Shown here one piece after another: positions 46,260 to 55,107 of a stretch of DNA of 64,000 nucleotides. Numbering within the stretch: position 1 is the stretch's first letter; each line of letters opens with the position of its first letter. Position numbers and translations under genes: made by a program. Below the pieces are notes generated by a model. The model had not been told where the DNA came from and searched no databases. It saw only the letters and a list, made by a program, of their open reading frames with translations. This stretch comes from Dokdonella sp. (GTDB lineage Bacteria > Pseudomonadota > Gammaproteobacteria > Xanthomonadales > Rhodanobacteraceae), in NCBI RefSeq assembly GCF_019634845.1, contig NZ_JAHCAQ010000003.1, positions 186,001 to 250,000 on the forward strand, read 5' to 3'.

Positions 46260-47645
46260 ATGGCCATGCCCCCACCGAGCCTTCTCATCGCCGACGACCA
46301 GCGCGACATCCGCGAAGCCCTGCGCCTGTTGTGCAAGGCCGAACGCATCGACGCGCACTGCGTCGACAGCCCTGCCGCGGCGCTCGCCGCGCTGGGCACG
46401 CGCGGATTCGATGCCGCGCTGATCGACCTCAACTACGCGCGCGACACGACCTCGGGCCGCGAAGGCCTCGACCTGCTGCGCGCGCTGCGGCAGGCCGACG
46501 CCGAACTGCCGGTCGTGGTGATGACGGCCTGGGGCTCGATCGATCTCGCAGTCGAGGCGATGCGCCTGGGCGCGGGCGACTTCATCGAAAAGCCCTGGGA
46601 CAACGCGCGCCTGCTCAGCGTGCTGCGCAACCAGTTCGCGCTCGGCGGCTCGCGGCGGCAGGCCGCGCGCCTGCAGCGCGAAAACGAAATCCTGCAGCAG
46701 GGCGAGGCATCGGGGCTCATCGCCGAATCGGCGCCGATGCGGCAGGTGCTCGCTCAGCTCGAGCGCGTCGCGCCGACCGATGCCAACGTGCTCATCCTCG
46801 GCGAGAACGGCACCGGCAAGGGCGTGCTCGCCCGTCTGCTGCACGAACGTTCGCGACGCGCCGGGCGGCCACTGGTCAAGGTCAACATGGGCGGCATCCC
46901 CGAATCGGTGTTCGAGGCCGAGATGTTCGGCCACGTCAAAGGGGCCTTCACCGATGCCAAGAGCGATCGCATCGGCCGCTTCGAACTGGCCGACGGCGGC
47001 ACGCTGTTCCTCGACGAGATCGCCAACATTCCGCTGGCCCAACAACCCAAGCTGCTGCGCGTGCTCGAGGACGGCGAGCTCGAGCGTGTCGGTTCCTCGC
47101 GCACGCTCAAGGTCGACGTGCGCCTGGTCGCCGCCACCAATGCCGACCTCGCCGCCGAAGTGGCCCGTGGCGCCTTCCGCAAGGACCTTCTGTTCCGCCT
47201 CAACACGGTCGAGCTGCACCTGCCGCCGCTGCGCGAACGCGGCCAAGACATCCGCCGCCTGGCACAGGCGTTCGCCACGCGCTTCGCGCGGCGTTACCAG
47301 CGCAGCACGCCACTGTTCAGCGACGATGCGTTGCGCGCACTCGACACCTACCCGTGGCCGGGCAACGTGCGCGAGCTGTCACATGCGGTCGAACGCGCCA
47401 TCCTCATGCTCGACGGCGAACGCATCGATGCCGACGCGCTCAATCTGCGTCCGCCCGCCGGCCATCCCGGTGGCGCTGCAGCGGCGGCGCCATCGGGCGA
47501 ATCGATGAGCGTCGACGCCGCCGAAGAGCGGCTCGTGCGCGAGGCGCTCGACCGCACCGGCGGCAATGTGCAGCGCGCAGCAGGCCTGCTCGGCCTGTCG
47601 CGTCCGGCGCTGTATCGACGCATGGAAAAGTACGGAATCGGGTGA
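46260..47645 (+). CDS. NtrC-family sigma-54-dependent response regulator
   Basis: 461 aa. Receiver domain about 7-125 with phospho-acceptor Asp56 (ALIDLNY), the acidic pair in ADDQRD and Lys in EKPWD. The AAA+ domain spans about 150-385: Walker A GENGTGKG at 181-188, the sigma-54 contact loop reads GAFTDA at 228-233 (canonical GAFTGA), Walker B TLFLDEIAN at 248-256, and the arginine-finger region FRKDLLFRLN. The C-terminal Fis-type HTH is about 436-458 (VQRAAGLLGLSRPALYRRMEKYGI). It should activate RpoN promoters such as the one at 30240-30255. Its stop overlaps the kinase GTG by 4 bp. Confidence 0.95.
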   Translation: MAMPPPSLLIADDQRDIREALRLLCKAERIDAHCVDSPAAALAALGTRGFDAALIDLNYARDTTSGREGLDLLRALRQADAELPVVVMTAWGSIDLAVEAMRLGAGDFIEKPWDNARLLSVLRNQFALGGSRRQAARLQRENEILQQGEASGLIAESAPMRQVLAQLERVAPTDANVLILGENGTGKGVLARLLHERSRRAGRPLVKVNMGGIPESVFEAEMFGHVKGAFTDAKSDRIGRFELADGGTLFLDEIANIPLAQQPKLLRVLEDGELERVGSSRTLKVDVRLVAATNADLAAEVARGAFRKDLLFRLNTVELHLPPLRERGQDIRRLAQAFATRFARRYQRSTPLFSDDALRALDTYPWPGNVRELSHAVERAILMLDGERIDADALNLRPPAGHPGGAAAAAPSGESMSVDAAEERLVREALDRTGGNVQRAAGLLGLSRPALYRRMEKYGIG

Positions 47646-48973
47646 GCGCGCGGCCGCCACGCTGGAGCTTCGAAACGCGCCTGCTGCTGGGCACGCTGCT
47701 GGTCGCCGCGCCGGCGCTGCTGGTGCTGGCCGCACTGCTGCCCGGCCTCGCCGCAAGCCCCCTCGTGGCGCTCGCCCTGTGGGGCGCGATGGCCATCATC
47801 ACGGTGGTGCTCGCGCTGTACCTGCGGCGGCGAACGATCTATCCGCTGTACACGCTGACCAACCTGCTCGAAGCCCTGCGCGAGGGCGATTACAGCCTGC
47901 GCGCGGCGCATGCCCGCAAGGGCGACGCGGTCGGCGAAGTGCTGCTCGAAGTCAACTCGCTGGCGCAGCGCCTGCGCGAACAGCGGCTGGCCTTCGAGGA
48001 ACGCGGTGCACTGCTGGCAAAAGTCGTCGCCACGCTCGATCTGGCAGTCGTCGCGTTCGATGACGAAGCGCGCCTGCGACTGGCCAACCCGGCCGCTGAA
48101 CGGCTGTTCGCGGCACCGGCGACGCAACTGCTCGGCTGCGACGCGCAGGCATTGGGGCTGGCCGATTGCCTCGACAGCGATGGCGGGCGCCTGCTGGAGC
48201 GTGCCTTTCCGGCTGGCCATGGCCGCTGGGAACTGCGTCATGCGCGCTTTCGCGAACACGGCCGCGTGCATCACCTGGTCGTGATCAGTGATCTCAGCCG
48301 CGCGCTGCGCGAGGAAGAACGCCTGGCCTGGCAACGCCTGCTGCGCGTGCTCGGCCACGAGCTCAACAATTCGCTGGCGCCGATCCGCTCGATGGCCGAC
48401 ACGCTGGCGCGGCTCGCCGGCGCCGCCACGCCCGCCACCGACTGGCGCGACGATGTGCGCACCGGACTGCAGGTGATCGGCGAGCGTGCCGAGGCGCTGG
48501 CCGCGTTCATGACCCGCTACACCCAGCTCGCACGCCTGCCCCCACCGACCGCACGCGACTGCGACCTCGCCACTCTCGCGCAGCGTGTTGCGGCGCTCGA
48601 ACAGCGTCTGCCGGTGCACGCACAGGGGCCCGAACCCGCCCACCTGCACGCCGATGCCGACCAGGTCGAGCAGGCGCTCATCAACCTCGTGCGCAATGCG
48701 GTCGATGCCGCACTCGACGGTGGCGGCCACGTCACGCTGCAATGGCAACGCGCTGCCGGCACCTGGCGCATCGACGTGGTCGACGACGGTCCGGGTCTGC
48801 CGACGAGCGAAAACCTGTTCGTGCCGTTCTTCACCACCAAGCCGGGCGGCTCGGGCATCGGCCTCGTGCTCGCGCGCCAGATCATCGAGGCGCACGGCGG
48901 CAGTCTCGTGCTCGCCAACCGCGACGAGGGCCGCGGCTGTGTGGCGCGCGTCAGTCTGCCGGCGCCCACCTGA
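47642..48973 (+). CDS. Sensor histidine kinase partnered with the NtrC-type regulator
   Basis: 443 aa from a GTG overlapping the regulator stop (GTGA). Two transmembrane helices (about 13-33 and 40-61) enclose almost no periplasmic loop, so it likely senses membrane or cytoplasmic signals. A HAMP-like linker (about 63-115) and a PAS-like domain (about 120-215) precede the HisKA box with His239 in RVLGHELNNSLAPIRS. The ATPase domain (about 325-440) has the N-box NLVRNAVDAAL, VVDDGPGLP, FVPFFTTKPGGSGIGL and HGGSLVL. The HELNN/NtrY-like class pairs with NtrC-type regulators, fitting its neighbour. Confidence 0.93.
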   Translation: MSARPPRWSFETRLLLGTLLVAAPALLVLAALLPGLAASPLVALALWGAMAIITVVLALYLRRRTIYPLYTLTNLLEALREGDYSLRAAHARKGDAVGEVLLEVNSLAQRLREQRLAFEERGALLAKVVATLDLAVVAFDDEARLRLANPAAERLFAAPATQLLGCDAQALGLADCLDSDGGRLLERAFPAGHGRWELRHARFREHGRVHHLVVISDLSRALREEERLAWQRLLRVLGHELNNSLAPIRSMADTLARLAGAATPATDWRDDVRTGLQVIGERAEALAAFMTRYTQLARLPPPTARDCDLATLAQRVAALEQRLPVHAQGPEPAHLHADADQVEQALINLVRNAVDAALDGGGHVTLQWQRAAGTWRIDVVDDGPGLPTSENLFVPFFTTKPGGSGIGLVLARQIIEAHGGSLVLANRDEGRGCVARVSLPAPT

Positions 48974-49042
48974 GCCGCCGGCAGGCCGGCCCGCCCTCCA
49001 CGCGCAGCCGACCCGCCGCCGCAGCGGGGCGCGACAGCGGCA

Positions 49043-50011
49043 TCAGGCGCGCGCGAATGCAAAGGTCAGTACGTCGGCGATGTCATCGCTGCCGGCCAGC
49101 CACATCAGCAGGCGCTCGACCCCGAGCGCCACGCCGGCGCAGGGTGGCAACTGCGGCAGCGCGGCGAGCAAGGCCTCGTCGAGCGGGACCTCGCTCTGGC
49201 CACGCGCGCGACGTCGCGCGTTGTCGCGCACGAAGCGCGCGCGCTGCTCGCCGGCAGCGGTCAGCTCCTGGTAGCCGTTGGCCAGTTCCTCGCCGCCCAG
49301 GTACAGCTCGAAGCGCTCGGCGACCGGCACCGCATCATCGCGGATGCGCGCCAATGCCGCTTGGGTGGCCGGAAAGTCGCGCACCAGCGTGATGCGCTCG
49401 GGCGCGAAGCGCGGCTGCAGCCGGTGGCTCATGAGCAGGTCGAGCCAATCGTCGCGCTCGAGCCCGGTTGGGTCGACGCGCACCGCGCCAAGCGCCTCGC
49501 GCAGGCGTTCGACCGGCGCCAGCAGCGGATCGAGGCCGAGCTCGCGCTCGAACAGCTCGCGGTAGGTGCAGGTCACGACCTCGACCTCGCGGCCACCGGC
49601 CCGCGCCAGCTCGCGCACGAGCTCGATCGTTTCCTGGGCGAGACGCTGGTAGTCCCAGCCGACGCGGTACCACTCGAGCATCGTGAACTCGGGGTTGTGG
49701 CGCCGCCCCGCTTCACCATTGCGGAACACGCGCCCCAGTTCGTAGCAGTCGCCGACGCCGGCCGCGAGCAGACGCTTGAGCGCGAACTCGGGCGAGGGCC
49801 GCAGCCAGCGCGCGCGCGGCCCATGGGCCACGTGTCCGCCGAACGCGGTCACGAAAGGCTCGATGTTCGGCTCCGGATTGGCAGCCACCGACAGCACCGG
49901 CGTCTCCACCTCGAGCACGCCACGCGCGGCAAAAAACCCCCGGATGTGCGCCTGCACGGCCGCGCGGCGGGCGCAGGCGGCGCGCAGGCGGGCTCCATCA
50001 TCAATAGTCAT
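49043..50011 (-). CDS. epmA: Elongation factor P lysine lysyltransferase EpmA (GenX/PoxA)
   Basis: 322 aa. It resembles the catalytic core of class II lysyl-tRNA synthetase without the anticodon domain and attaches beta-lysine to a conserved Lys of EF-P. Class II motifs are visible: RGFFAARGVLEVETPVLS (motif 1), VFRNGEAGRRHNPEFTMLEWYR (motif 2), and the C-terminal GVALGVERLLMWLAG (motif 3), with ELANGYQEL typical of EpmA. It converges on the histidine kinase gene and is divergent from ahpC; an OxyR-like site overlaps its start codon. Confidence 0.95.
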   Translation of the reverse strand: MTIDDGARLRAACARRAAVQAHIRGFFAARGVLEVETPVLSVAANPEPNIEPFVTAFGGHVAHGPRARWLRPSPEFALKRLLAAGVGDCYELGRVFRNGEAGRRHNPEFTMLEWYRVGWDYQRLAQETIELVRELARAGGREVEVVTCTYRELFERELGLDPLLAPVERLREALGAVRVDPTGLERDDWLDLLMSHRLQPRFAPERITLVRDFPATQAALARIRDDAVPVAERFELYLGGEELANGYQELTAAGEQRARFVRDNARRRARGQSEVPLDEALLAALPQLPPCAGVALGVERLLMWLAGSDDIADVLTFAFARA

Positions 50012-50040
50012 TGTCTATTGTCTTGTTCATATCAATCAAT
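50004..50040 (+). promoter_or_regulatory. OxyR-like binding site in the epmA-ahpC intergenic region
   Basis: Four tetranucleotides lie at exact 7-bp steps: ATAG (50004-50007), CTAT (50015-50018), TTCA (50026-50029) and CAAT (50037-50040), against the OxyR consensus ATAG-N7-CTAT-N7-ATAG-N7-CTAT. The first half-site pair is perfect, and the second matches in only part. The region is AT-rich and lies about 70-105 bp upstream of ahpC, a classical OxyR target, while also covering the epmA start codon. The oxyR gene is not in this window. Confidence 0.5.
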
Positions 50041-50108
50041 TTCACAAAACCTTGGCACTCCCCTACCATGCGCCAGTCAGTTTTCCACCCACCCGCAAGG
50101 AGACACCG

Positions 50109-50672
50109 ATGTCGCTCATCAACACCACCATCAAGCCGTTCAAGGCACAGGCCTTCCACAACGGCAAGTTCGTCGAGGTCACGGAGCAGACGCTCAAGGG
50201 CAAGTGGGCGGTCATCATCTTCATGCCGGCCGCGTTCACGTTCAATTGCCCGACCGAAGTCGAGGACGCCGCCGAACATTACGCCGAGTTCCAGAAAGCC
50301 AATGCCGAAGTGTACGTGGTCACCACCGACACCCACTTCTCGCACAAGGTCTGGCACGAAACCTCGCAGGCGGTCGGCAAGGCCAAGTTCCCGCTGGTCG
50401 GCGACCCGACCCACCAGCTCACGCGCGCCTTCGACGTGCACATCGACGAAGCGGGCCTGGCCCTGCGCGGCACGTTCATCGTCAATCCCGAGGGCGTCAT
50501 CAAGACGCTCGAGATCCATGACAACGCGATCGCCCGCGACGTGACCGAGACGCTGCGCAAGCTCAAGGCCGCGCAGTACGTTGCCGCCCATCCTGGTGAG
50601 GTCTGCCCGGCCAAGTGGAAGGAAGGCAACAAGACGATCGCGCCCTCGATCGACCTCGTCGGCAAGATCTGA
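50109..50672 (+). CDS. ahpC: Alkyl hydroperoxide reductase subunit C (typical 2-Cys peroxiredoxin)
   Basis: 187 aa, the standard AhpC length, ATG with AAGGAG upstream. Reduces hydrogen peroxide and organic hydroperoxides in the cytoplasm. The peroxidatic Cys47 is in FTFNCPTE, and the resolving Cys166 is in HPGEVCPAKW. The segment before it, FMPAAFTFN, replaces the more usual FYPADFTFV; both residues flanking the active-site loop differ, but the catalytic Thr/Cys are present. The partner AhpF is encoded downstream after a hairpin. Induction by peroxide through OxyR is likely from the upstream site. Confidence 0.97.
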   Translation: MSLINTTIKPFKAQAFHNGKFVEVTEQTLKGKWAVIIFMPAAFTFNCPTEVEDAAEHYAEFQKANAEVYVVTTDTHFSHKVWHETSQAVGKAKFPLVGDPTHQLTRAFDVHIDEAGLALRGTFIVNPEGVIKTLEIHDNAIARDVTETLRKLKAAQYVAAHPGEVCPAKWKEGNKTIAPSIDLVGKI

Positions 50673-50688
50673 GCCCGCACCGGCCAGC

Positions 50689-50721
50689 GCAGTGAACCCC
50701 GCGCCGCGCGGGGTTCACTGC
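50689..50721 (+). terminator. 15-bp hairpin between ahpC and ahpF
   Basis: A perfect inverted repeat GCAGTGAACCCCGCG (50689-50703) and CGCGGGGTTCACTGC (50707-50721) with a 3-nt loop begins 16 bases after the ahpC stop. There is no T-tract. It probably acts as a partial terminator or as a 3' stabiliser that makes ahpC mRNA more abundant than ahpF mRNA, as is common for this operon. Confidence 0.6.
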
Positions 50722-50761
50722 CACGGCCACCCGATTCCGCCCCGCAGTGGAGATGCAGACC

Positions 50762-52345
50762 ATGTTGGACGCCACCCTCAAGACCCAGCTCAAGGGCTAT
50801 CTCGAACGCGTGACGCAACCGATCCAGCTCATCGCCACGCTCGACGACAGCGCCGCCGCGCAGGAAATGCGCCAATTGCTGACCGACATCGCCGAGCAGT
50901 CGGCGCAAGTCAGCGTGAGCGAACGCGACGAACCCGGCGTGCCACGCCCGTCGTTCGCGATCGCGCGCCCCGATGGCAGTGTGCACCTGCGCTTCGCCGG
51001 CCTGCCGCTCGGCCATGAGTTCACTTCGCTGGTGCTCGCGTTGCTGCAGGTCGGCGGACATCCCTCGCGCGAGGCGCCCGAGCTGCTCGAGCAGGTGCGC
51101 GCCCTGCCCGGCCGATACCGCTTCACGACGTATTTCTCGCAGTCCTGCCAAAGCTGTCCCGATGTGGTGCAGGCACTCAACCTGATGGCGACGCTCAATC
51201 CGCGCATCGAGCATGTCGCGATCGACGGCGCCGCATTCCAGGCCGAGGTCGAGCGCCTCGGCATCATGGCGGTGCCCGCGATCTATCTCGAAGGCGAGCC
51301 CTTCGGCAATGGCCGCATGGGCCTGGCCGAGATCCTCGCCAAACTCGATACCGGCTCGACCGCGCGCGCCGCCGAGGCGATCAAGGCCAAGGAACCGTTC
51401 GATGTGCTCGTGGTCGGTGGCGGGCCGGCCGGCGCCGCGGCGGCGATCTATGCCGCGCGCAAGGGCATCCGCACCGGCGTGGTGGCCGAGCGTTTCGGTG
51501 GCCAGGTACTCGACACGCTGGCGATCGAGAACTTCATCTCGGTGCCGCACACCGAAGGCCCGCGCCTGGCCGCCGCACTCGAGCAACACGTGCGCGAGTA
51601 CGAGGTCGACGTGATGAACCTGCAGCGGGCCAAATCACTCGTCGCCGGCAGCGATGGCTTCGAACTGCAACTCGAAGGCGGCGCTGCGCTCAAGGCGCGC
51701 AGCGTGGTCCTTGCCACCGGTGCACGCTGGCGCCAGATGAACGTGCCCGGCGAGAACGACTATCGCAACAAGGGCGTGGCCTATTGCCCGCACTGTGACG
51801 GCCCGTTGTTCAAGGGCAAGCGCGTGGCCGTGATCGGCGGCGGCAACTCGGGCGTCGAGGCCGCGATCGACCTGGCCGGCATCGTCGCGCACGTCACCCT
51901 GCTCGAGTTCGATGCCAAGCTGCGTGCCGACGAGGTGCTGCAGCGCAAGCTGCGCAGCCTGCCCAATGTGCGCGTCATCGTGTCGGCGCAGACCACCGAA
52001 GTGCTCGGCGACGGTCAGCGCGTGACCGGCCTGAGCTACAAGGAGCGCGCCAGCGGCGACAGCCACCGCGTGGAACTCGAAGGCATCTTCGTACAGATCG
52101 GCCTGCTGCCCAATACCGAGTGGCTCAAGGGCACGCTCGCGCTGAGCGGACGCGGCGAGATCGAGACCGATGCGCGTGGCGAAACCTCGCTGCCGGGCGT
52201 GTTCGCGGCCGGCGACTGCACCACGGTGCCCTACAAGCAGATCGTGATCGCGATGGGCGAGGGTTCCAAGGCCGCACTGAGCGCCTTCGACCACCTCATC
52301 CGCAGCAGCGCGCCCGCGCAGGACCCGGCGCGCCAGGTGGCCTGA
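50762..52345 (+). CDS. ahpF: Alkyl hydroperoxide reductase subunit F (NAD(P)H-dependent)
   Basis: 527 aa. The ATG at 50762 has GGAG 9 bases upstream; in-frame GTG at 50747 and ATG at 50753 are less likely. FAD-containing reductase that passes electrons from NADH to AhpC. The N-terminal double-thioredoxin domain carries C129/C132 in [12 protein letters not shown]. The C-terminal thioredoxin-reductase-like part has the FAD site [22 protein letters not shown] at about 214-235, the redox C342/C345 in [13 protein letters not shown], an NAD-binding [14 protein letters not shown] and [14 protein letters not shown] near the end. Confidence 0.97.
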   Translation: MLDATLKTQLKGYLERVTQPIQLIATLDDSAAAQEMRQLLTDIAEQSAQVSVSERDEPGVPRPSFAIARPDGSVHLRFAGLPLGHEFTSLVLALLQVGGHPSREAPELLEQVRALPGRYRFTTYFSQSCQSCPDVVQALNLMATLNPRIEHVAIDGAAFQAEVERLGIMAVPAIYLEGEPFGNGRMGLAEILAKLDTGSTARAAEAIKAKEPFDVLVVGGGPAGAAAAIYAARKGIRTGVVAERFGGQVLDTLAIENFISVPHTEGPRLAAALEQHVREYEVDVMNLQRAKSLVAGSDGFELQLEGGAALKARSVVLATGARWRQMNVPGENDYRNKGVAYCPHCDGPLFKGKRVAVIGGGNSGVEAAIDLAGIVAHVTLLEFDAKLRADEVLQRKLRSLPNVRVIVSAQTTEVLGDGQRVTGLSYKERASGDSHRVELEGIFVQIGLLPNTEWLKGTLALSGRGEIETDARGETSLPGVFAAGDCTTVPYKQIVIAMGEGSKAALSAFDHLIRSSAPAQDPARQVA

Positions 52346-52538
52346 ACGAGTGTGCGCGGCGCCGCATTGCGCCGCCCGCGCCCGACCCGGCGCGGTGCCG
52401 CGCCCGCGCGGCGCGACGCCTCGCGCCGACGTTCGCCACGCCATCCGGAGCGCGTCCGCTGACGCAACCTGCGCAATGCGGTAGAAAGGACGCCACGCCG
52501 GCCCCCTGACCGGCAGCGGCACGCCCCCGGAGGCTACG

Positions 52539-53084
52539 ATGTTCGGCAAGGTGTTCAACTACGGCGGGATGAGTGGCCTCATCGCCGGCGTCCTCATGTT
52601 CGCGCTGGCCGCGACCTCGCGCAGCCATCCGTCGACCCACTTCGGCGAACCGTTGGCTTACGTCGTGATGCTGCTGGCGGCACTGCCGATCTTCGTCGCG
52701 ATCCGTCGCTATCGCAGCGACGACAGCCGCGGCAAGGTCGGCGTGGTACCGGGCCTGGCGATCGGTCTCGCGGTCGCCGCAGTCGCCGCGGTGGTGTATG
52801 CGCTGTGCTGGGAGCTCACCCTCGCCTGGAGCGGTATCGACTATGCCGCCGACCATGCCGCCCAGGTGCTGGGCCAGGCCCAGGACCAGGGCGTGAGCGG
52901 CGCCGCGCTCGACCAACTGAACGCGCACCTGCAGCAATTCAGGACCGACTACGCCGCCCCATCGCATCGCCTGGCGTTCTCGTTCATGGAGAGCTTCCCA
53001 ACCGGCGCGGCAGTGGCGCTGGTATCGGCACTGCTGCTGAGCAACCCCCGCTTCATGCCGCTGCGCGGCGGACGCAGGCGCTGA
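52539..53084 (+). CDS. DUF4199-type integral membrane protein
   Basis: 181 aa, ATG with CGGAGG 6-9 bases upstream. Four hydrophobic segments at about 9-26, 37-55, 68-92 and 149-168, and a soluble segment (about 95-145, AADHAAQVLGQAQDQGVSGAALDQLNAHLQQF) between the third and fourth. This is the DUF4199 pattern; the biochemical function is unknown. It is preceded by 193 bp of GC-rich DNA after ahpF in which I see no clear promoter, and converges on ppsR. Confidence 0.75.
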   Translation: MFGKVFNYGGMSGLIAGVLMFALAATSRSHPSTHFGEPLAYVVMLLAALPIFVAIRRYRSDDSRGKVGVVPGLAIGLAVAAVAAVVYALCWELTLAWSGIDYAADHAAQVLGQAQDQGVSGAALDQLNAHLQQFRTDYAAPSHRLAFSFMESFPTGAAVALVSALLLSNPRFMPLRGGRRR

Positions 53085-53102
53085 CGCGGCGGCCCAGCCG
53101 CA

Positions 53103-53918
53103 TCAGAACATGTGGCGCTCGATGCCGAGCTGGGACAGGATCTTGCTGGCGATTTCCTCGATCGAGGTGTGCGTGGTGTTCTGCACCGGGATGTTCTCGC
53201 GGCGGAACAGCTTGTCGGCCAGTTCGAGCTCGCGGCGGCACTGCTCGATCTTCGCGTAGCGGCTGCCCGGACGCCGCGCCTCGCGCACCTGCGCGAGGCG
53301 ACCGGCCTCGATGGTGAGGCCATACAGGCGCGGCCGGTACGGCAGCAGGCGGCTGGGGATTTCCAGTCGCTCGAGGTCCTCGTCGGTCAGCGGATAGTTG
53401 GCGGCCTTCACCCCGTAATGCAGCGCCATGTACAGGCAGGTCGGCGTCTTGCCCACGCGCGACACGCCGACCAGAATCACGTCGGCGTCGTGGTAGTTGA
53501 CGTCGATGCCATCGTCGTGGGTCAACGCGTAGTTGGTGGCGTTGATGCGTGCCTCGTACTCGGTGAAATCGGTCAGCCCATGCGCCTTGCCCACGCGCGC
53601 CGAACGCTGCGCGCCAAGCTCGGCCTCGAGCGGGGCGATGAATGGCGCGAACACGTCGAGCATGAGCGCGCCACTCTCAGCCACCACGTCGCTGAGACGC
53701 TGATCCATGATCGTGTTGACGACGATCGGCCGCGCGCCGGTCTGGGCGTAGGCAGTCTTGATGCGCAGCGCGGCGGCCTGCGCCTTGTCCTCGCTGTCGA
53801 CGAACGGCAGGCGGAAGGTGTCGAACTGGACCGAATCGAACTGCGTGAGCACGCTGTGGCCGATCGTTTCGGCGGTGATGCCGGTGCCGTCGGAAACGTA
53901 GAAGATGATGCGGTGCAT
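53103..53918 (-). CDS. ppsR: Phosphoenolpyruvate synthase regulatory protein (bifunctional kinase/pyrophosphorylase)
   Basis: 271 aa. DUF299-family enzyme that inactivates PEP synthase by ADP-dependent phosphorylation and reactivates it by phosphate-dependent pyrophosphorylysis. The N-terminus [22 protein letters not shown] and the P-loop-like [10 protein letters not shown] at 151-160 followed by [17 protein letters not shown] are family hallmarks. It lies 47 bp downstream of the SQR-like flavoprotein on the same strand. The usual partner ppsA is not in the window. Confidence 0.96.
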   Translation of the reverse strand: MHRIIFYVSDGTGITAETIGHSVLTQFDSVQFDTFRLPFVDSEDKAQAAALRIKTAYAQTGARPIVVNTIMDQRLSDVVAESGALMLDVFAPFIAPLEAELGAQRSARVGKAHGLTDFTEYEARINATNYALTHDDGIDVNYHDADVILVGVSRVGKTPTCLYMALHYGVKAANYPLTDEDLERLEIPSRLLPYRPRLYGLTIEAGRLAQVREARRPGSRYAKIEQCRRELELADKLFRRENIPVQNTTHTSIEEIASKILSQLGIERHMF

Positions 53919-53965
53919 GGGATGCTCGCAAGGCAGGACGCCCAAGCATGCCGCAAGCCGCGTCC

Positions 53966-55099
53966 TCAACGATAGCGGCGCAGGTAGATCTTCTCGAACG
54001 CCGCCTTGGCCCAGTGCATGATCCGCATCGGTTCGAGCGTGCGTCCGCCGCCCTCGTGGCGCGTCACCAGCATGCCGCGGTCGAGGCTGTCGATGATGCA
54101 GCTCAGTTCGGCGCGGAAGTTCTCGCGCGGAGTCTCGCCAGCCAGTTCGCGCAGCAGATTGCGCGCGGCCACGGCGGCCTGCAGATCGGCCTGGTGTGCC
54201 TGCTTGGGCATCCACTCCGGCCCCGGCAGGCTGGCCCCGTCGCCTGCCGCATAGGTGCACGCGAAGCCGGCCACGCGACACTGGGCATCGCCCTGCACGA
54301 GCCCGCCGGGCGAGCGTGGCAGGCGCGTCGCGTCGAGCCATGCCGGCCCGGTCAGGCCCGGCATGAACAGCGTCAGGTCACTGCCGATGCGCGTGTGCTC
54401 GAGCTGCACCGCAGCGGCTTCGAAGGCCTTGGGTTTCTCGCCGAGCACGGTGTCGATGCCGCGCTTGGCCATCTCGGCGAGGATGAGGCCAACCGCGCGC
54501 TCACCGAGGCGCTGGCCCGGCGTCGGCGATGGACTGAAGAACACGAGGCGGAAGCGGTCGCGCCGACCCTGCCGGCGCAGCAGCGTGTCGATGCCGAACA
54601 CGAACTCGAAAATTGGCCCGCCGCGCATCGCGATCGGTTCCTGCGGGTTGGAGGCGAACCCGAAGCACAGCGTGCCGCCCGCCAGCGCGGCCAGCCGATC
54701 ACGGATCGCCTCGCCTGCCGCCACGCCCTCGCACGGCACGATGGCGTGCTCGATGCCGGGCAGCTTGCGGATGAAGCGTGCGCCGCTGGCGATGACGAGA
54801 CCGTCATTGGCGACCTCGCCCGCATCGGTCAGCAGGGTGCGTCCGTCGTCGGACAATCCGCTCGCGCGGGCGGCGTGGAAGCGAATGCGCTGGCGGCGCA
54901 GGAAATTGCCGAGCGGCACCACGAGATCCTCGCGGCGGCGACGGCCCGACGGCAGCCAGATCGTGCCCGGCAGGTAATGCAACTCGGCGACCGGCGCCAC
55001 CAGCGTGAGCTCGGCTGCAGGGGCGCCGCGCCGCAACGTGCGCAGCGCGGTGAGGCCGGCAAAGCCGGCTCCGACGACCGTGATCCGCGGCGCAGCCAT
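53966..55099 (-). CDS. NAD(P)/FAD-dependent oxidoreductase, sulfide:quinone reductase-like
   Basis: 377 aa; the ATG at 55099 has an ideal AGGAGG 4-5 bases upstream. The Rossmann FAD motif is [18 protein letters not shown] at residues 5-22, followed by [23 protein letters not shown] at about 98-108 and a second GDGAS region near 275. Overall it resembles SQR/NDH-2-type flavoproteins of about 380 residues that pass electrons to quinone. It is 8 bp downstream of the DUF442 lipoprotein gene in the sqr operon, suggesting a second sulfide- or thiol-linked oxidoreductase distinct from the sqr at 62224-63519. Confidence 0.85.
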   Translation of the reverse strand: MAAPRITVVGAGFAGLTALRTLRRGAPAAELTLVAPVAELHYLPGTIWLPSGRRRREDLVVPLGNFLRRQRIRFHAARASGLSDDGRTLLTDAGEVANDGLVIASGARFIRKLPGIEHAIVPCEGVAAGEAIRDRLAALAGGTLCFGFASNPQEPIAMRGGPIFEFVFGIDTLLRRQGRRDRFRLVFFSPSPTPGQRLGERAVGLILAEMAKRGIDTVLGEKPKAFEAAAVQLEHTRIGSDLTLFMPGLTGPAWLDATRLPRSPGGLVQGDAQCRVAGFACTYAAGDGASLPGPEWMPKQAHQADLQAAVAARNLLRELAGETPRENFRAELSCIIDSLDRGMLVTRHEGGGRTLEPMRIMHWAKAAFEKIYLRRYR

Positions 55100-55107
55100 A
55101 TGCCCTC

